From Aeolococcus sp050734155 (lineage in GTDB: Bacteria > Chloroflexota > Dormibacteria > Aeolococcales > Aeolococcaceae): 64,000 nt of DNA. Shown here in pieces: positions 17,294-25,617 of the stretch (its first letter is position 1; every line of letters begins with the position of its first letter). The translations under genes and the position numbers were made by a program. The stretch is taken from positions 1-64,000 of the forward strand of contig JBOHUD010000064.1 of the NCBI GenBank assembly GCA_050734155.1, read 5' to 3'. Under the pieces are notes generated by a model. It was not told the DNA's origin and did no database searches. It saw only the letters and a program-made list of their open reading frames with translations.

Positions 17294-18589
17294 TCATCGA
17301 TCCACGTCCCCGAGCACAATGTCGATGGATCCGATGACCGCCACCACGTCGGCGATGAGCTCGTTGCGCACCATGTGCGGCAGCGCGCTCAGGTTGCTGA
17401 ACGAGGGTGCGCGGACCTTGCAGCGGTAGGGGCGGTTGCTGCCGGTGCTGACGATGTAGAAGCCGAGCTCACCTCGGGGCGACTCGATCGCCTGGTAGAC
17501 CTGGCCGTGGGGCACGTGGAATCCCTCGGTCACCAGCTTGAAGTGGTGGATGAGCGACTCCATCGAGGTGTTGATCTCGTTGCGCGGCGGCAGCGCGACC
17601 TTGCGATCGGCTGTGTTGACGGGACCACCCGGGAGCCTGTCCATGGCCTGGCCGATGATCCGCAGCGACTCGCGGGCCTCGCGCATGCGCACCAGGTAGC
17701 GGTCGTAGACATCGCCGTGGCTGCCGATGGGGATGTCGAAGTCGAAGTGATCATAGGAGCTGTACGGCTGCGCCTTGCGCAGGTCGTAGGGCACCCCGCT
17801 GCCGCGCAGGGTCGGCCCGGTGGCGCCGTAGGCGAGCGCGTCGTCGGGGGTGAGCACGCCCAACCCGCGGGTGCGCTCGAGCCAGATGGGATTCTTGGTG
17901 ATCAGCACCTCGTACTGGTCGATGAAGGCCGGGAAGGTGCGCACCACCTCGTTGACCAGCGAGTAGAACTCGTCGGGAACATCGGCGAGCAGACCACCGA
18001 CGCGGATGAAGGAGGTGTGCATGCGCACCCCACTGACCAGCTCGTTGATGTCGAGCAGCTTCTCGCGCTCGCGCCACGCGTACACGAAGGGGGTGGTGGC
18101 GCCCAGGTCGAGCGCGCTGGTCCCGTACCAGAGGAAGTGACTGGCCACGCGCGTCAGCTCGCACATGATGACCCGCAGGTACTGGGCGCGGGGGGGCACC
18201 TCGATGCCCAGCAGTCGCTCGGCGGCGAGCGAGAAACCCAGGTTGTTGAACAGCGGGGCCAGGTAGTCCATGCGATCGGTGAAGGGGATGCACTGCTGCC
18301 AGGTGTGCGATTCGAACGACTTCTCGAAGCCGGTGTGCAGAAAGCCGATGTCGGGACGGCACTCGCGCACCACCTCGCCGTCGAGCTCGAGCACCAACCG
18401 GAGCACGCCGTGAGTGCTGGGGTGCTGCGGACCCATGTTCAGCTCCATCGTCTCGTCGTCGAGCTGGACCATGTCGATGGCGTCGTTGGCGGGGTCGACA
18501 CCGAGGATCTCGCGGCCCCGGTCGAAGGCGTCCGACTGCGGGTCGCGGGTGGGCAGGCCGGGTCCGCGCATCGGCGGCAACACCGCCAT
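17294..18589 (-). CDS. nuoD: NADH-quinone oxidoreductase subunit D
   Basis: A 431-residue, 49-kDa-type subunit that shapes the quinone site with NuoB. The N-terminal signature MGPQHPSTHGVLRL contains the quinone-site histidine. FESHTWQQCIPFTDRMDYLAP and ESPRGELGFYIVS are also family blocks. The ATG at 18589 overlaps the nuoC stop by one base (TGATG). Unlike some proteobacteria, nuoC and nuoD are separate genes here. Confidence 0.97.
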   Translation of the reverse strand: MAVLPPMRGPGLPTRDPQSDAFDRGREILGVDPANDAIDMVQLDDETMELNMGPQHPSTHGVLRLVLELDGEVVRECRPDIGFLHTGFEKSFESHTWQQCIPFTDRMDYLAPLFNNLGFSLAAERLLGIEVPPRAQYLRVIMCELTRVASHFLWYGTSALDLGATTPFVYAWREREKLLDINELVSGVRMHTSFIRVGGLLADVPDEFYSLVNEVVRTFPAFIDQYEVLITKNPIWLERTRGLGVLTPDDALAYGATGPTLRGSGVPYDLRKAQPYSSYDHFDFDIPIGSHGDVYDRYLVRMREARESLRIIGQAMDRLPGGPVNTADRKVALPPRNEINTSMESLIHHFKLVTEGFHVPHGQVYQAIESPRGELGFYIVSTGSNRPYRCKVRAPSFSNLSALPHMVRNELIADVVAVIGSIDIVLGDVDR

Positions 18590-19173
18590 CAGCGCGACTC
18601 GCCGGGCATGTCGCGGGGCCGCTCCGCCGCGGGCAGGGCCCACTCCAGGTTGTGGGTGAAGGCGACCGGCTCGCCGAAGCTGACGTAATCCTTGCGAAGT
18701 GGATGGCCCACCCAATCCTCGGGCAGCAGGATGCGGTGGAGATCGTGGTGGCCGACGAACTCGATGCCGAAGAGGTCGAAGGTCTCGCGCTCGTGCCAGT
18801 CCATGGCCGCGAAGACCCGCTCTGCCGTGGGCACGCGCGGCGCGTCCTCGGGGACCTGGACGACCACCCGGCACTCGTCGTTGTGCTGCAGCGAGCGCAG
18901 CTGGTAGACGACGTCGAAGCGCGGGGCCGCAGGTTCACGGTCCGGCCAGTCGACGGCGGTGACGAAGAGCGGCAGGCGATACCGTCCTGACTCGTGGTCA
19001 CGGAGCAGGGTCAGCGCGCCCACCAGGTGCTCGACGCGCACCAGGATGGTGACCTCGCCCGCGTGCTCCTCGGTGCGGATCACCGCGTCGGCGAGCTCGT
19101 TGGTGAGCAACTCGGCGGCGCGGCGCCCGCGCGGCGGACGCGCCGAAGCGGCAGCGACGGCGTTGGTGGTCAC
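18589..19173 (-). CDS. nuoC: NADH-quinone oxidoreductase subunit C
   Basis: A 194-residue, 30-kDa-type subunit of the peripheral arm. The family block ERETFDLFGIEFVGHHDLHRILLPEDW followed by HPLRKDY is intact. The GTG at 19173 is chosen because it sits 4 bp after the nuoB stop; the frame stays open further upstream inside nuoB. The first 20 residues are Ala/Arg-rich and weakly conserved. Confidence 0.94.
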   Translation of the reverse strand: MTTNAVAAASARPPRGRRAAELLTNELADAVIRTEEHAGEVTILVRVEHLVGALTLLRDHESGRYRLPLFVTAVDWPDREPAAPRFDVVYQLRSLQHNDECRVVVQVPEDAPRVPTAERVFAAMDWHERETFDLFGIEFVGHHDLHRILLPEDWVGHPLRKDYVSFGEPVAFTHNLEWALPAAERPRDMPGESR

Positions 19174-19177
19174 GGTT

Positions 19178-19747
19178 CTATCCCCGAAGCGAGCCGGGCC
19201 GCTCGGCGGCGATCTTCGCCTGCAGCTTGAGCACTGCGTCGAGAAGGCCCTCCGGCCGCGGCGGGCACCCGGGCAGGTACACGTCCACAGGCACCACCTT
19301 GTCGACGCCCTGGATGATGGCGTAGTTGTTGAACATGCCACCGCTCGAGGCGCAGGCCCCCATGCTGATCACCCATTTGGGCTCGGGCATCTGATCGTAG
19401 ATCTGGCGCAGCACAGGGCCCATCTTCTGCGACACCCGGCCGGCGACGATCATCAGGTCCGCCTGGCGCGGCGACGCCCGGAACACCTCGCAGCCGAACC
19501 TCGACATGTCGTACCGCGCCGCCCCCGTCGCCATCATCTCGATGGCGCAGCAGGCCAGGCCGAACAGTGCCGGCCACAGCGAGCTGTAGCGGCCCCACTG
19601 GATCACCTTCTCGATGCTGGTGGTGATGGCGCCTGCCTTGGCGGCGGTTCGCTCCAGGTCGCCGACACGGGGCAGGGGCAGCGCGCCCGCGTCACCCTGG
19701 GCATTGAGCAGCGCCACACCCGTGGCCCTGTCGATCGTCAGTCCCAT
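19178..19747 (-). CDS. nuoB: NADH-quinone oxidoreductase subunit B
   Basis: A 189-residue subunit holding cluster N2, the last iron-sulfur centre before quinone. The unusual adjacent cysteines appear in FGLACCAIEMM, with the further ligands in MGACASSGG and LPGCPPRPE. The ATG at 19747 makes a 10-bp overlap with nuoA and opens the protein about 45 residues before the CC motif, slightly longer than average. Upstream codons in this frame lie inside nuoA. Confidence 0.96.
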   Translation of the reverse strand: MGLTIDRATGVALLNAQGDAGALPLPRVGDLERTAAKAGAITTSIEKVIQWGRYSSLWPALFGLACCAIEMMATGAARYDMSRFGCEVFRASPRQADLMIVAGRVSQKMGPVLRQIYDQMPEPKWVISMGACASSGGMFNNYAIIQGVDKVVPVDVYLPGCPPRPEGLLDAVLKLQAKIAAERPGSLRG

Positions 19748-20094
19748 CGCAGCGCTCCCTTGCGCCAGATGTAGACGAGGGCGATCAGCAGGGTGGCGAT
19801 GAAGATGCCCATCTCCACGATGCCGAAGATCTTGAGCTGGCGGACGATGGTGGCCCAGGGAAGAAGGAAGATCGACTCGACATCGAAGATGATGAACAGC
19901 ATGGCGGTGACGTAGAAGCTGACCGAGAAGCGCCGCCGCGCCGTCTCCACCGGGACGATGCCGCATTCGTACGGGAGGTCCTTGGCGGGGTTGGATCGGC
20001 GCGGCCCGAGCCACGCGCTCAATGCCTGCACGCCCGCTCCAAATGCGACGCAGACGGCAAGGAAGACGAGGATCGGCGCAAAGTCCGAGAGCAT
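19738..20094 (-). CDS. nuoA: NADH-quinone oxidoreductase subunit A
   Basis: The 118-residue, three-helix first gene of the complex I operon. The conserved loop YECGIVPVETARRRFSVSFY and the acidic helix MLFIIFDVESIFLLPWA identify it. The ATG at 20094 is used because the first helix begins immediately afterwards. A candidate promoter ends about nine bases upstream with no clear ribosome site, so the message may be nearly leaderless. The entire nuoA-N order is the standard one. Confidence 0.96.
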   Translation of the reverse strand: MLSDFAPILVFLAVCVAFGAGVQALSAWLGPRRSNPAKDLPYECGIVPVETARRRFSVSFYVTAMLFIIFDVESIFLLPWATIVRQLKIFGIVEMGIFIATLLIALVYIWRKGALRWD

Positions 20095-20103
20095 CGTGTC
20101 CCG

Positions 20104-20131
20104 ATCGTAACAAAGCCGCCTCACAGCCCAA
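20104..20131 (-). promoter_or_regulatory. Candidate nuo operon promoter
   Basis: On the minus strand TTGGGC (20126-20131) and TACGAT (20104-20109) are separated by 16 bp. TACGAT lies nine bases before the nuoA start. The -35 match is only partial. Confidence 0.35.
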
Positions 20132-20242
20132 CCCGGACACCACCCGCGGCGCATCGTTCCCCCCAACCGTGCCCGAGACGCGGCCGCGGCATCACCTCGT
20201 AGGCTTGTGGCGAGCGACCGTCAGGTCTCGCAAGGAGATGAC

Positions 20243-21025
20243 ATGACTGCCCCGGTCCCGGCCTCGATCCCCGCGCTCGTGACCGGTGCTTCGAGCGGAA
20301 TCGGCGAGGAGTTCGCACGTCAGCTGGCGTCGCGCGGACACGACCTGACGCTGGTGGCGCGCCGCGGCGACCGGCTGACGGAGCTGGCCAGGAAGCTCCG
20401 TCGGGACCACTCGGTGAAGGTGACCGTGCATCCCGCCGACCTCGGCAGCGCCGCCGGTCGGCGGCCGGTGGCCACCATGCTGCGCAGCAGGGGCCCCTGG
20501 CTGCTGGTCAACAACGCAGGCTTCGGGACCCGCGGAGCATTCGCCGACCTCGATTCTGGGCGTGAGGCTGCCGAGGTCGCGCTGAACGTTGTGGCCCTCC
20601 ATGAGTTCACCACCGCCGTCGTCCCCGGCAACCTGGCCGCCGGCGCCGGGGCGATCGTCAATCTCGCCAGCACCGCGGCGTACCAACCGATCCCCTACAT
20701 GGCCACCTACGCGGCCACCAAGGCCTTCGTGCTCCACTTCACCGAGGCCCTGGCCCAGGAGCTGCAGGGGACCGGGGTGCGCGCTCTGGCCGTCTGTCCC
20801 GGCCCCACCCGCACGGAGTTCGCCGACGTCGCCGATACCCGCGGCCTCTTCGACAAGACAGTCCCGATGAGCGCTGAGGCGGTGGTGCGCAGCGCGCTGC
20901 GTGCGCTGGACCACGGTCACGCCATCTGCGTGCCCGGCATCCACAACCTCGTCCTGGCCCAGGGGCCGCGCCTGGTGCCGCGCTCGCTCCTGCGGCGGAT
21001 GATCGCGCCGATCTTCTCGCGCTGA
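20243..21025 (+). CDS. Short-chain dehydrogenase/reductase, DltE-like
   Basis: A 260-residue NAD(P)-dependent SDR. The cofactor glycine motif is TGASSGIG near residue 15, NNAG follows at about 95, and the catalytic Ser and Tyr-x-x-x-Lys appear as NLAS and YAATKAF. It resembles the DltE/YqjQ subgroup of the SDR family, whose substrate is generally unknown. The ATG at 20243 is preceded by AAGGAG with a 5-6 nt spacer, a clear ribosome site. Transcribed divergently from nuoA. Confidence 0.88.
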   Translation: MTAPVPASIPALVTGASSGIGEEFARQLASRGHDLTLVARRGDRLTELARKLRRDHSVKVTVHPADLGSAAGRRPVATMLRSRGPWLLVNNAGFGTRGAFADLDSGREAAEVALNVVALHEFTTAVVPGNLAAGAGAIVNLASTAAYQPIPYMATYAATKAFVLHFTEALAQELQGTGVRALAVCPGPTRTEFADVADTRGLFDKTVPMSAEAVVRSALRALDHGHAICVPGIHNLVLAQGPRLVPRSLLRRMIAPIFSR

Positions 21026-21064
21026 CCGGCAACGGCGCTGCCGCTGACCGCCGAGGCCGCACCC

Positions 21065-21379
21065 TCAGTCCCTGGGCGGCTCCCCGAGCTCGACAACACG
21101 CTCGCGCCAGTAGGCGAGCCGGCGCGAGAAGCGCTTCATCTCGGCGTCGAGGACGACGAGGTCGGTCGCCGCCACCTCGCTGCGGGCCTCCGTCTGCATG
21201 TCGGAGAGGCTGGCTTCAGCGACGCCGACGAGGTCCCGTTTGACGCCGAGAAGCTCGCTGTACACAGTGACCCAGTGGACGGCGTCCTCGAGGTACGGCG
21301 TCTGCGGGTTCTCGCCCTCGAGCAGGCGCTCGTCGTCGGCCGCTTTCTCCGCCGCCGCCTCCGCGGGCTCGTCGGTCAT
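21065..21379 (-). CDS. Hypothetical helical protein
   Basis: A 104-residue hydrophilic protein with no signal or membrane segment. Residues from about 35 onward look fully alpha-helical, with a charged C-terminal stretch (LDAEMKRFSRRLAYWRERVVELG) likely to form a coiled coil. I do not recognise a family. The ATG at 21379 is preferred over a GTG eight codons upstream, because the upstream codons look like leader sequence. Convergent with the SDR gene. Confidence 0.6.
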   Translation of the reverse strand: MTDEPAEAAAEKAADDERLLEGENPQTPYLEDAVHWVTVYSELLGVKRDLVGVAEASLSDMQTEARSEVAATDLVVLDAEMKRFSRRLAYWRERVVELGEPPRD

Positions 21380-21518
21380 GAGTGCACGCTTTCCCCCGGC
21401 CACCCGGCTTTGCGGGTGATTCGCGGCCGACCACCGGCGCGCCGGCGCTGAGTGTAGTGCGCGGGCGGGTCCGAGAACGCCCCGGACCGCGCTCGGCGCG
21501 GGTCCGAAGCGGCAGCGC

Positions 21519-22046
21519 TCAGCGGGCCGAGGCGGGCACCCTGGCGAGCAGCGCGAGCGACTCCCGGTTGAAGGCGTCGAGATCGTCGGGCTTGCGCGAG
21601 GTCACCAGGTTGCCGTCGACCACCACCTCCAGGTCGACAACATCCTCGCCCATGCGGCGGAGGTCATCCTGGATGGTCTTCCACGCGGTCAGCCGGCGGC
21701 CCCTGATGGCATCGGCGCTGACCAGGAGCTGGGGCCCATGGCACACCGCCAGGATCGGCTTGTCGGCGGCCGCGAACGCCGCCGTGAACTCGATCGCACG
21801 CGGGTGGGCCCGGAGATGGTCGGGTGAGCTGCCGCCGGGGATGAGCAGGGCGTCGAACTCCTCGGGGCGGACGTCGTCGAAGGACCTGTCGCTGCGGGTG
21901 GTCACCCGGCCGGCCTTCCCCTTCAACTCCGCTCCGGTCTGCAGCCCGATGACGGTCACCTCGTGGCCGGCCGCGATCAGGCTGTCAAACGGCTTCTTGA
22001 ACTCGGAATCCTCAAATCCACTGTCGAGAACGCAGGCGATCCGCAT
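21519..22046 (-). CDS. DJ-1/PfpI family protein
   Basis: A 175-residue member of the class I glutamine amidotransferase-like superfamily, PfpI/YhbO branch, often described as proteases, chaperones or deglycases acting on glycated protein. The nucleophile elbow is AVCHGPQLL with Cys102 and His103. FDALLIPGGSSPDHLR supplies the conserved Gly-Gly loop. GAGGT lies before the ATG as ribosome site. A perfect palindrome upstream (22079-22097) probably controls it. Confidence 0.9.
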   Translation of the reverse strand: MRIACVLDSGFEDSEFKKPFDSLIAAGHEVTVIGLQTGAELKGKAGRVTTRSDRSFDDVRPEEFDALLIPGGSSPDHLRAHPRAIEFTAAFAAADKPILAVCHGPQLLVSADAIRGRRLTAWKTIQDDLRRMGEDVVDLEVVVDGNLVTSRKPDDLDAFNRESLALLARVPASAR

Positions 22047-22078
22047 GGCGGTACCTCACTGGTGCGCTGACAACTCCT

Positions 22079-22097
22079 CTGATAGCGACTCTATCAG
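22079..22097. promoter_or_regulatory. Palindromic operator before the PfpI gene
   Basis: CTGATAG-CGACT-CTATCAG is a perfect inverted repeat with seven-base arms. On the minus strand it contains TAGAGT, a possible -10 element for the PfpI gene 33 bp downstream. A bound repressor would therefore block RNA polymerase directly. Confidence 0.5.
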
Positions 22098-22112
22098 TCA
22101 CGCCTCTCGCCC

Positions 22113-22967
22113 TCATTCCGGGCGGACGCGCACCTCGAGGCTCCCCTCGCTGACCCTGACCTCGAAGGCCGGCTGCGGGGAGGTCGCCGGGCCGCCCGCG
22201 ACGGAGCCGTCGGCGAGCCGGAACCTGCTGCCATGCCAGGGGCAGGTGACGCACAGGTCCGAGTCGACCTCGCCCTCGGCGAGCGGCCCGCCCGCGTGGG
22301 TGCATCGCGCCGCGATGGCATGCGCGGTGCCGGCGTGGCTGTAGAGGAGGATCCCGTAGGCGCCGGCATGGACCAGCAGCGGAGTGTCGGGCTGCACGTC
22401 GGCCTGCCGCGCCACCCGGGTCCAGCTCTCCGGTGGCTCATCGAAGACGGTGTGATCGACACCGATGCCCCGAGCGAACACCAGGTGGCCGCCGATGTAG
22501 CCGCCGGCGCTCAGCGCGCCCAGGCCGGCCGCGCTGAAGAGCCTGGCCGTGCCCCGATTGCCGCTGCGGCGGCTCAGCAGGGCGGCCAGGAACAGAGCCG
22601 ATCCGCCGGCGTTGGCGAGGGCGTGGACCAGGCCGAGACGGCGTTCGGGCCCCACCGTGTCGGCCCAGTCGGACAGCCCCGACACCGCTGTGGGCGCCAC
22701 CGCCAGCAGTCCCAGGACGGTGAGGGCGTCACTGGCCGCGGCACTGTCCTCACCGCCCAGGACGTCGATGACGGTGGCCGCGGTCAGGGCGCCGATGGGC
22801 ACGTCGGTGAGCAGCGGATGCAGGGGATGACCCAGCCAGGTTCCGCTGAGCAGGCTCTTGAGCGGGCCGGTGCCGACCAGCTGGTTGACCTTGCCGCTGA
22901 GCCACTCGCCGGCAGGGTCGAGCTGCTCCCAGCGCTGCAGGGGTCGCAACACGTCGCGGATGCCCAT
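22113..22967 (-). CDS. DUF2231 membrane protein fused to a Rieske domain
   Basis: A 284-residue, two-part protein. Residues 45-165 are a DUF2231 membrane module (GTWLGHPLHPLLTDVPIGA plus four helices). Residues 190-280 are a Rieske 2Fe-2S domain with ligands in CTHAGGPL and CPWHGSRF. DUF2231 proteins are membrane proteins of unknown function with conserved His pairs that may bind heme. The fusion suggests a small membrane redox carrier. GGGAGG precedes the ATG. It is 66 bp upstream of the PfpI gene on the same strand. Confidence 0.88.
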   Translation of the reverse strand: MGIRDVLRPLQRWEQLDPAGEWLSGKVNQLVGTGPLKSLLSGTWLGHPLHPLLTDVPIGALTAATVIDVLGGEDSAAASDALTVLGLLAVAPTAVSGLSDWADTVGPERRLGLVHALANAGGSALFLAALLSRRSGNRGTARLFSAAGLGALSAGGYIGGHLVFARGIGVDHTVFDEPPESWTRVARQADVQPDTPLLVHAGAYGILLYSHAGTAHAIAARCTHAGGPLAEGEVDSDLCVTCPWHGSRFRLADGSVAGGPATSPQPAFEVRVSEGSLEVRVRPE

Positions 22968-23260
22968 GTGTGTCTGCCTCCCTCCCGGAACCGCCGTCAG
23001 CTGTGGATGTGCCCGCCGCCACCGTCGTCGCGCCGCCGTGCCGCCAGGAGGATGCGCAGGGCGCGGCGCAGGCGATGCCGGGTGTCGACGTCAGCCCCGC
23101 CCGGGCTCGCGGCGGGACGATCGGACGCGCCCCCGAGCGACTCCTCATCCGTCCCCGGTGAGCTGCCCACCGACGGAGCGCGGCGATCGGTCAGGCCGCT
23201 TGGGGTCATCTCCCTGATTGTGCCCCCTCCGCACCCCTCACAGCTGGGGAGGGGCCCTGC

Positions 23261-23839
23261 CTAGCTCTGTGCCGGCGCGTCCTGGCGGAGGATGAACTGC
23301 ACTTCGATCTCCACCTTGATCGTCTTGCTGACCACGAAGCCACCGTTGGCCAGCGGCTGGTTCCAGCTCACCCCCCAGTCATCGCGCTGGAGCTCGGCGG
23401 TGGCGCTGAACGTTGCCTTGGTCCGGCCGTAGGGGTCCTCGAAGGCGCCGACGAGCTCGACGTCCAGGGTCACGGGCCTGGTGACTCCTCGGGCGGTCAG
23501 GTCGCCCTTCACCTCGAGATGATTGTCAGAGCCGAGGTCACCGATCGAGGTGCTGCGGAACTCCAAGGTGGGGTGGCTTTCGACGGCGAAGAAGTCGGCG
23601 GTGCGGAGATGGTTGTCGCGGGCCTCGTTGAAGGTGGTGATGCTCGCCGCCTGGATGGTGGCCTCGACCCGGGCGTTCGCGGGGCGCCCCGCGGTGGTCA
23701 GCGTGGCCGTCCAGTCGCTGAAGCGACCGCGCACCCTGGTGGCCATGAGGTGGCGCGCCACGAACTCGATGCTGCTGTGGGCGGGGTCGACGTCCCACAC
23801 CCCGGCCTGGGGGATCGTCTGCACTGTGGTGTCGGTCAT
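23261..23839 (-). CDS. YceI family protein
   Basis: A 192-residue lipocalin-like YceI protein, a family that binds isoprenoid chains such as polyprenols or quinones. GVWDVDPAHSSIEFVARHLM opens the barrel, and FRSTSIGDLGSDNHLEVKGDLTARG is the family core. No signal peptide is present, so it is cytoplasmic here. AGGAG lies before the ATG. Divergent from a MarR regulator, with a nested palindrome between them, which points to control of yceI by that regulator. Confidence 0.92.
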   Translation of the reverse strand: MTDTTVQTIPQAGVWDVDPAHSSIEFVARHLMATRVRGRFSDWTATLTTAGRPANARVEATIQAASITTFNEARDNHLRTADFFAVESHPTLEFRSTSIGDLGSDNHLEVKGDLTARGVTRPVTLDVELVGAFEDPYGRTKATFSATAELQRDDWGVSWNQPLANGGFVVSKTIKVEIEVQFILRQDAPAQS

Positions 23840-23890
23840 GCTCTTCTCCTGCTGCGACGCGAGGGCTGTCGCGCTTCCTGGTCTCAGCCT

Positions 23891-23934
23891 ACCGCCTCGG
23901 TAGTTGCTGTGTCAACTACTGCGATCGAGGCGGT
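23891..23934. promoter_or_regulatory. Nested palindrome between yceI and marR genes
   Basis: The inner repeat GTAGTTG-N6-CAACTAC (23900-23919) is flanked by an outer repeat ACCGCCTCG (23891-23899) and CGAGGCGGT (23926-23934). On the minus strand TTGACA lies inside the inner repeat and TAGGCT 18 bp further on could be the yceI promoter. TATGAT (23934-23939) could be the -10 element for marR. It looks like a MarR-family operator controlling both genes. Confidence 0.6.
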
Positions 23935-23982
23935 ATGATGGTGCGGCGGGCGGCACTCCGCCGCCGCGCCAGGGGATCACGG

Positions 23983-24492
23983 GTGAAGAGCAACCGAGCG
24001 GACGCCAGCCGCATCGCCGCCTGGGTGGCGCTCCTCGACGCCCACAGCCGCCTCACCGGCCGCCTCGAAGCCGACCTGGAGCGGGGCTGCGGGCTCAGCC
24101 TGGCGGAATACGAGGTGCTCTACCGCCTCAACTCGTCGCCCGGGCATCGGCTCCGGCTCAACCAGCTCACCTCCCACGCGCGCATGACCAAGAGCGGCGT
24201 CAGCAGACTGGTGGATCGCATGGAGCGGGGCGGACGGCTGCGCACAGAGCAATGTCCGTCGGACCGTCGCGGCGCCTTCGCGGTGCTCACCGCGGACGGC
24301 CGGGCGGAGTTTCGGCGAGCCGCCGCACTGCACCTGCGCGGCATCCAGGATCACTTCGGGCGCCACCTCGACGACGCCGAGGCCGCCGCCCTGCGCGTCG
24401 CCCTGGAGCGGGTCCGTGACGCCCTCGCCTCCCCGGGGTGCTCCGCCGCCGCCGCCGTCCCCATCCCCGAAGGCACCCCGGTCAGCGGCTGA
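23983..24492 (+). CDS. MarR family transcriptional regulator
   Basis: A 169-residue winged-helix dimeric repressor. Helix-turn-helix and wing are readable in LRLNQLTSHARMTKSGVSRLVDRMERGG and CPSDRRGAFAVLTADG. The GTG at 23983 is preferred to the ATG at 23935, because TATGAT (23934-23939), a likely -10 element, overlaps that ATG, and AGGGG precedes the GTG. The C-terminal 25 residues are Ala/Pro-rich. Likely autoregulates and controls the divergent yceI gene. Overlaps the convergent downstream gene by 11 bp. Confidence 0.88.
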   Translation: MKSNRADASRIAAWVALLDAHSRLTGRLEADLERGCGLSLAEYEVLYRLNSSPGHRLRLNQLTSHARMTKSGVSRLVDRMERGGRLRTEQCPSDRRGAFAVLTADGRAEFRRAAALHLRGIQDHFGRHLDDAEAAALRVALERVRDALASPGCSAAAAVPIPEGTPVSG

Positions 24493-25537
24493 CGGCTTCC
24501 CGCGCCCCCGCCTCGGCGAGCAGCGCCCCGCAGTGCGGGCAGAACCTGGCCGCCTCCAGGCGGCGCCCGCAATGGTGGCAGCGGACCTGGCGCATTCCCA
24601 GCGCGACCCCCTCGTCGAGCACGGCGGCGTGGACCAGGATGCGGATGGCGATGAGCACGGCCGCCACCACCACCGCCTGCCAGAGGAGCACGAAGAGCGG
24701 GCTGAGGCCGGCATCGTCGAGCACCTCGCTACCGGCCGTGAAGCCGATGTCGGCGATCACCGCCAGCGGCAGCCCGGCCGCCCGCAACCCGGCCGCGTGG
24801 CCACCTCGTCGGCGCCACAGCGAGGCGGCAACCAACCCGGTGCACGAGCCATGGAGGAGCGGGATGAGCAGGGCCGCGCTGAACAGCGTGAACACCCAGT
24901 TGGCGGGATCCACCCGCAACCCCACCCCGCCCAGCGAGCCGGAGAGGTTGACCAGCGTCTGGGCGAGCGCGTAACCGGTGCCGGCGGCGACGCCGAAGAC
25001 CAGGCCGTCGAGGGTGTTGGGGAAGCGGGAGCGCAGGAGCAGCAGCGGCGCTGCCGGCTTGAGCAGCTCGGCGACGACGGCGACCCCGGTGGCGAGCAGC
25101 ACCACCCCCCCGGCGGACATCCCCTTGCCGAGGGCGTCGGTGGCGGCGGTCACGGCCACCCCCACGCCGGCCCCGGCCACGACGGTGCCGAGCAGCACCG
25201 GCAGAGGAGCGTCGGCGAAGACGTCCGCCTCGCGCATCGAGAGGATGTAGAGGGCGGGCACCAGCAGCGCGGCCACCCAGATCGCCGGGATGATCAGCCC
25301 GGTGACCGCAAGGACGGCAACCACCGCCACGCCACAGATCAACCCCCAGCGGAAGAGGTGGATGCGCTCGTGGGCGATTCGCGGCAGCAGGGTGGAGAGG
25401 ACGCTGGGGGTGGCCACGTGCTCGCCGGGGCGCAGCGCGTAGTGGTGCAGGCGCAGCCGGCCCTTGACGCGATGGGCCCCGCAGCGCGTGCAGAACTCGC
25501 CGTCGGGCACCTCGGCAGCGCAGTGGGAGCAGGTCAC
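24482..25537 (-). CDS. Zinc-ribbon flanked PrsW-like membrane protein
   Basis: A 351-residue protein with a zinc ribbon at each end (CSHCAAEVPDGEFCTRCG and CHHCGRRLEAARFCPHCG) and about eight hydrophobic helices between. The segment VAELLKP followed by FPNTLDGLVFGVAAGTGYALAQ and later LLHGSCTGLVAASLW resembles PrsW-type intramembrane proteases. The usual E-E-x-x-K is A-E-L-L-K here, and the Glu expected after G-x-G-F/Y-A is Gln, so it may be inactive. The GTG at 25537 follows TAGTAT by seven bases. Single gene. Confidence 0.6.
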   Translation of the reverse strand: MTCSHCAAEVPDGEFCTRCGAHRVKGRLRLHHYALRPGEHVATPSVLSTLLPRIAHERIHLFRWGLICGVAVVAVLAVTGLIIPAIWVAALLVPALYILSMREADVFADAPLPVLLGTVVAGAGVGVAVTAATDALGKGMSAGGVVLLATGVAVVAELLKPAAPLLLLRSRFPNTLDGLVFGVAAGTGYALAQTLVNLSGSLGGVGLRVDPANWVFTLFSAALLIPLLHGSCTGLVAASLWRRRGGHAAGLRAAGLPLAVIADIGFTAGSEVLDDAGLSPLFVLLWQAVVVAAVLIAIRILVHAAVLDEGVALGMRQVRCHHCGRRLEAARFCPHCGALLAEAGAREAVSR

Positions 25538-25544
25538 CGGCGGA

Positions 25545-25550
25545 ATACTA
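25545..25550 (-). promoter_or_regulatory. -10 element TAGTAT, leaderless mRNA
   Basis: TAGTAT is followed by seven bases and the GTG at 25537. No Shine-Dalgarno sequence intervenes. Confidence 0.45.
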
Positions 25551-25617
25551 CGTCGCCCCCCCGAGCGCGTCGCCGGCCGGCTCGGAGCCGGCACGGCGCC
25601 ATCGACATCCGCACCGC

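Noticed and set aside
22997..23209. A 70-codon minus-strand frame between the DUF2231-Rieske and YceI genes
   Set aside because: The purine-rich site abuts the ATG with no spacer and the composition resembles non-coding high-GC sequence. The 293-bp gap probably holds no gene, though a small basic protein cannot be excluded.
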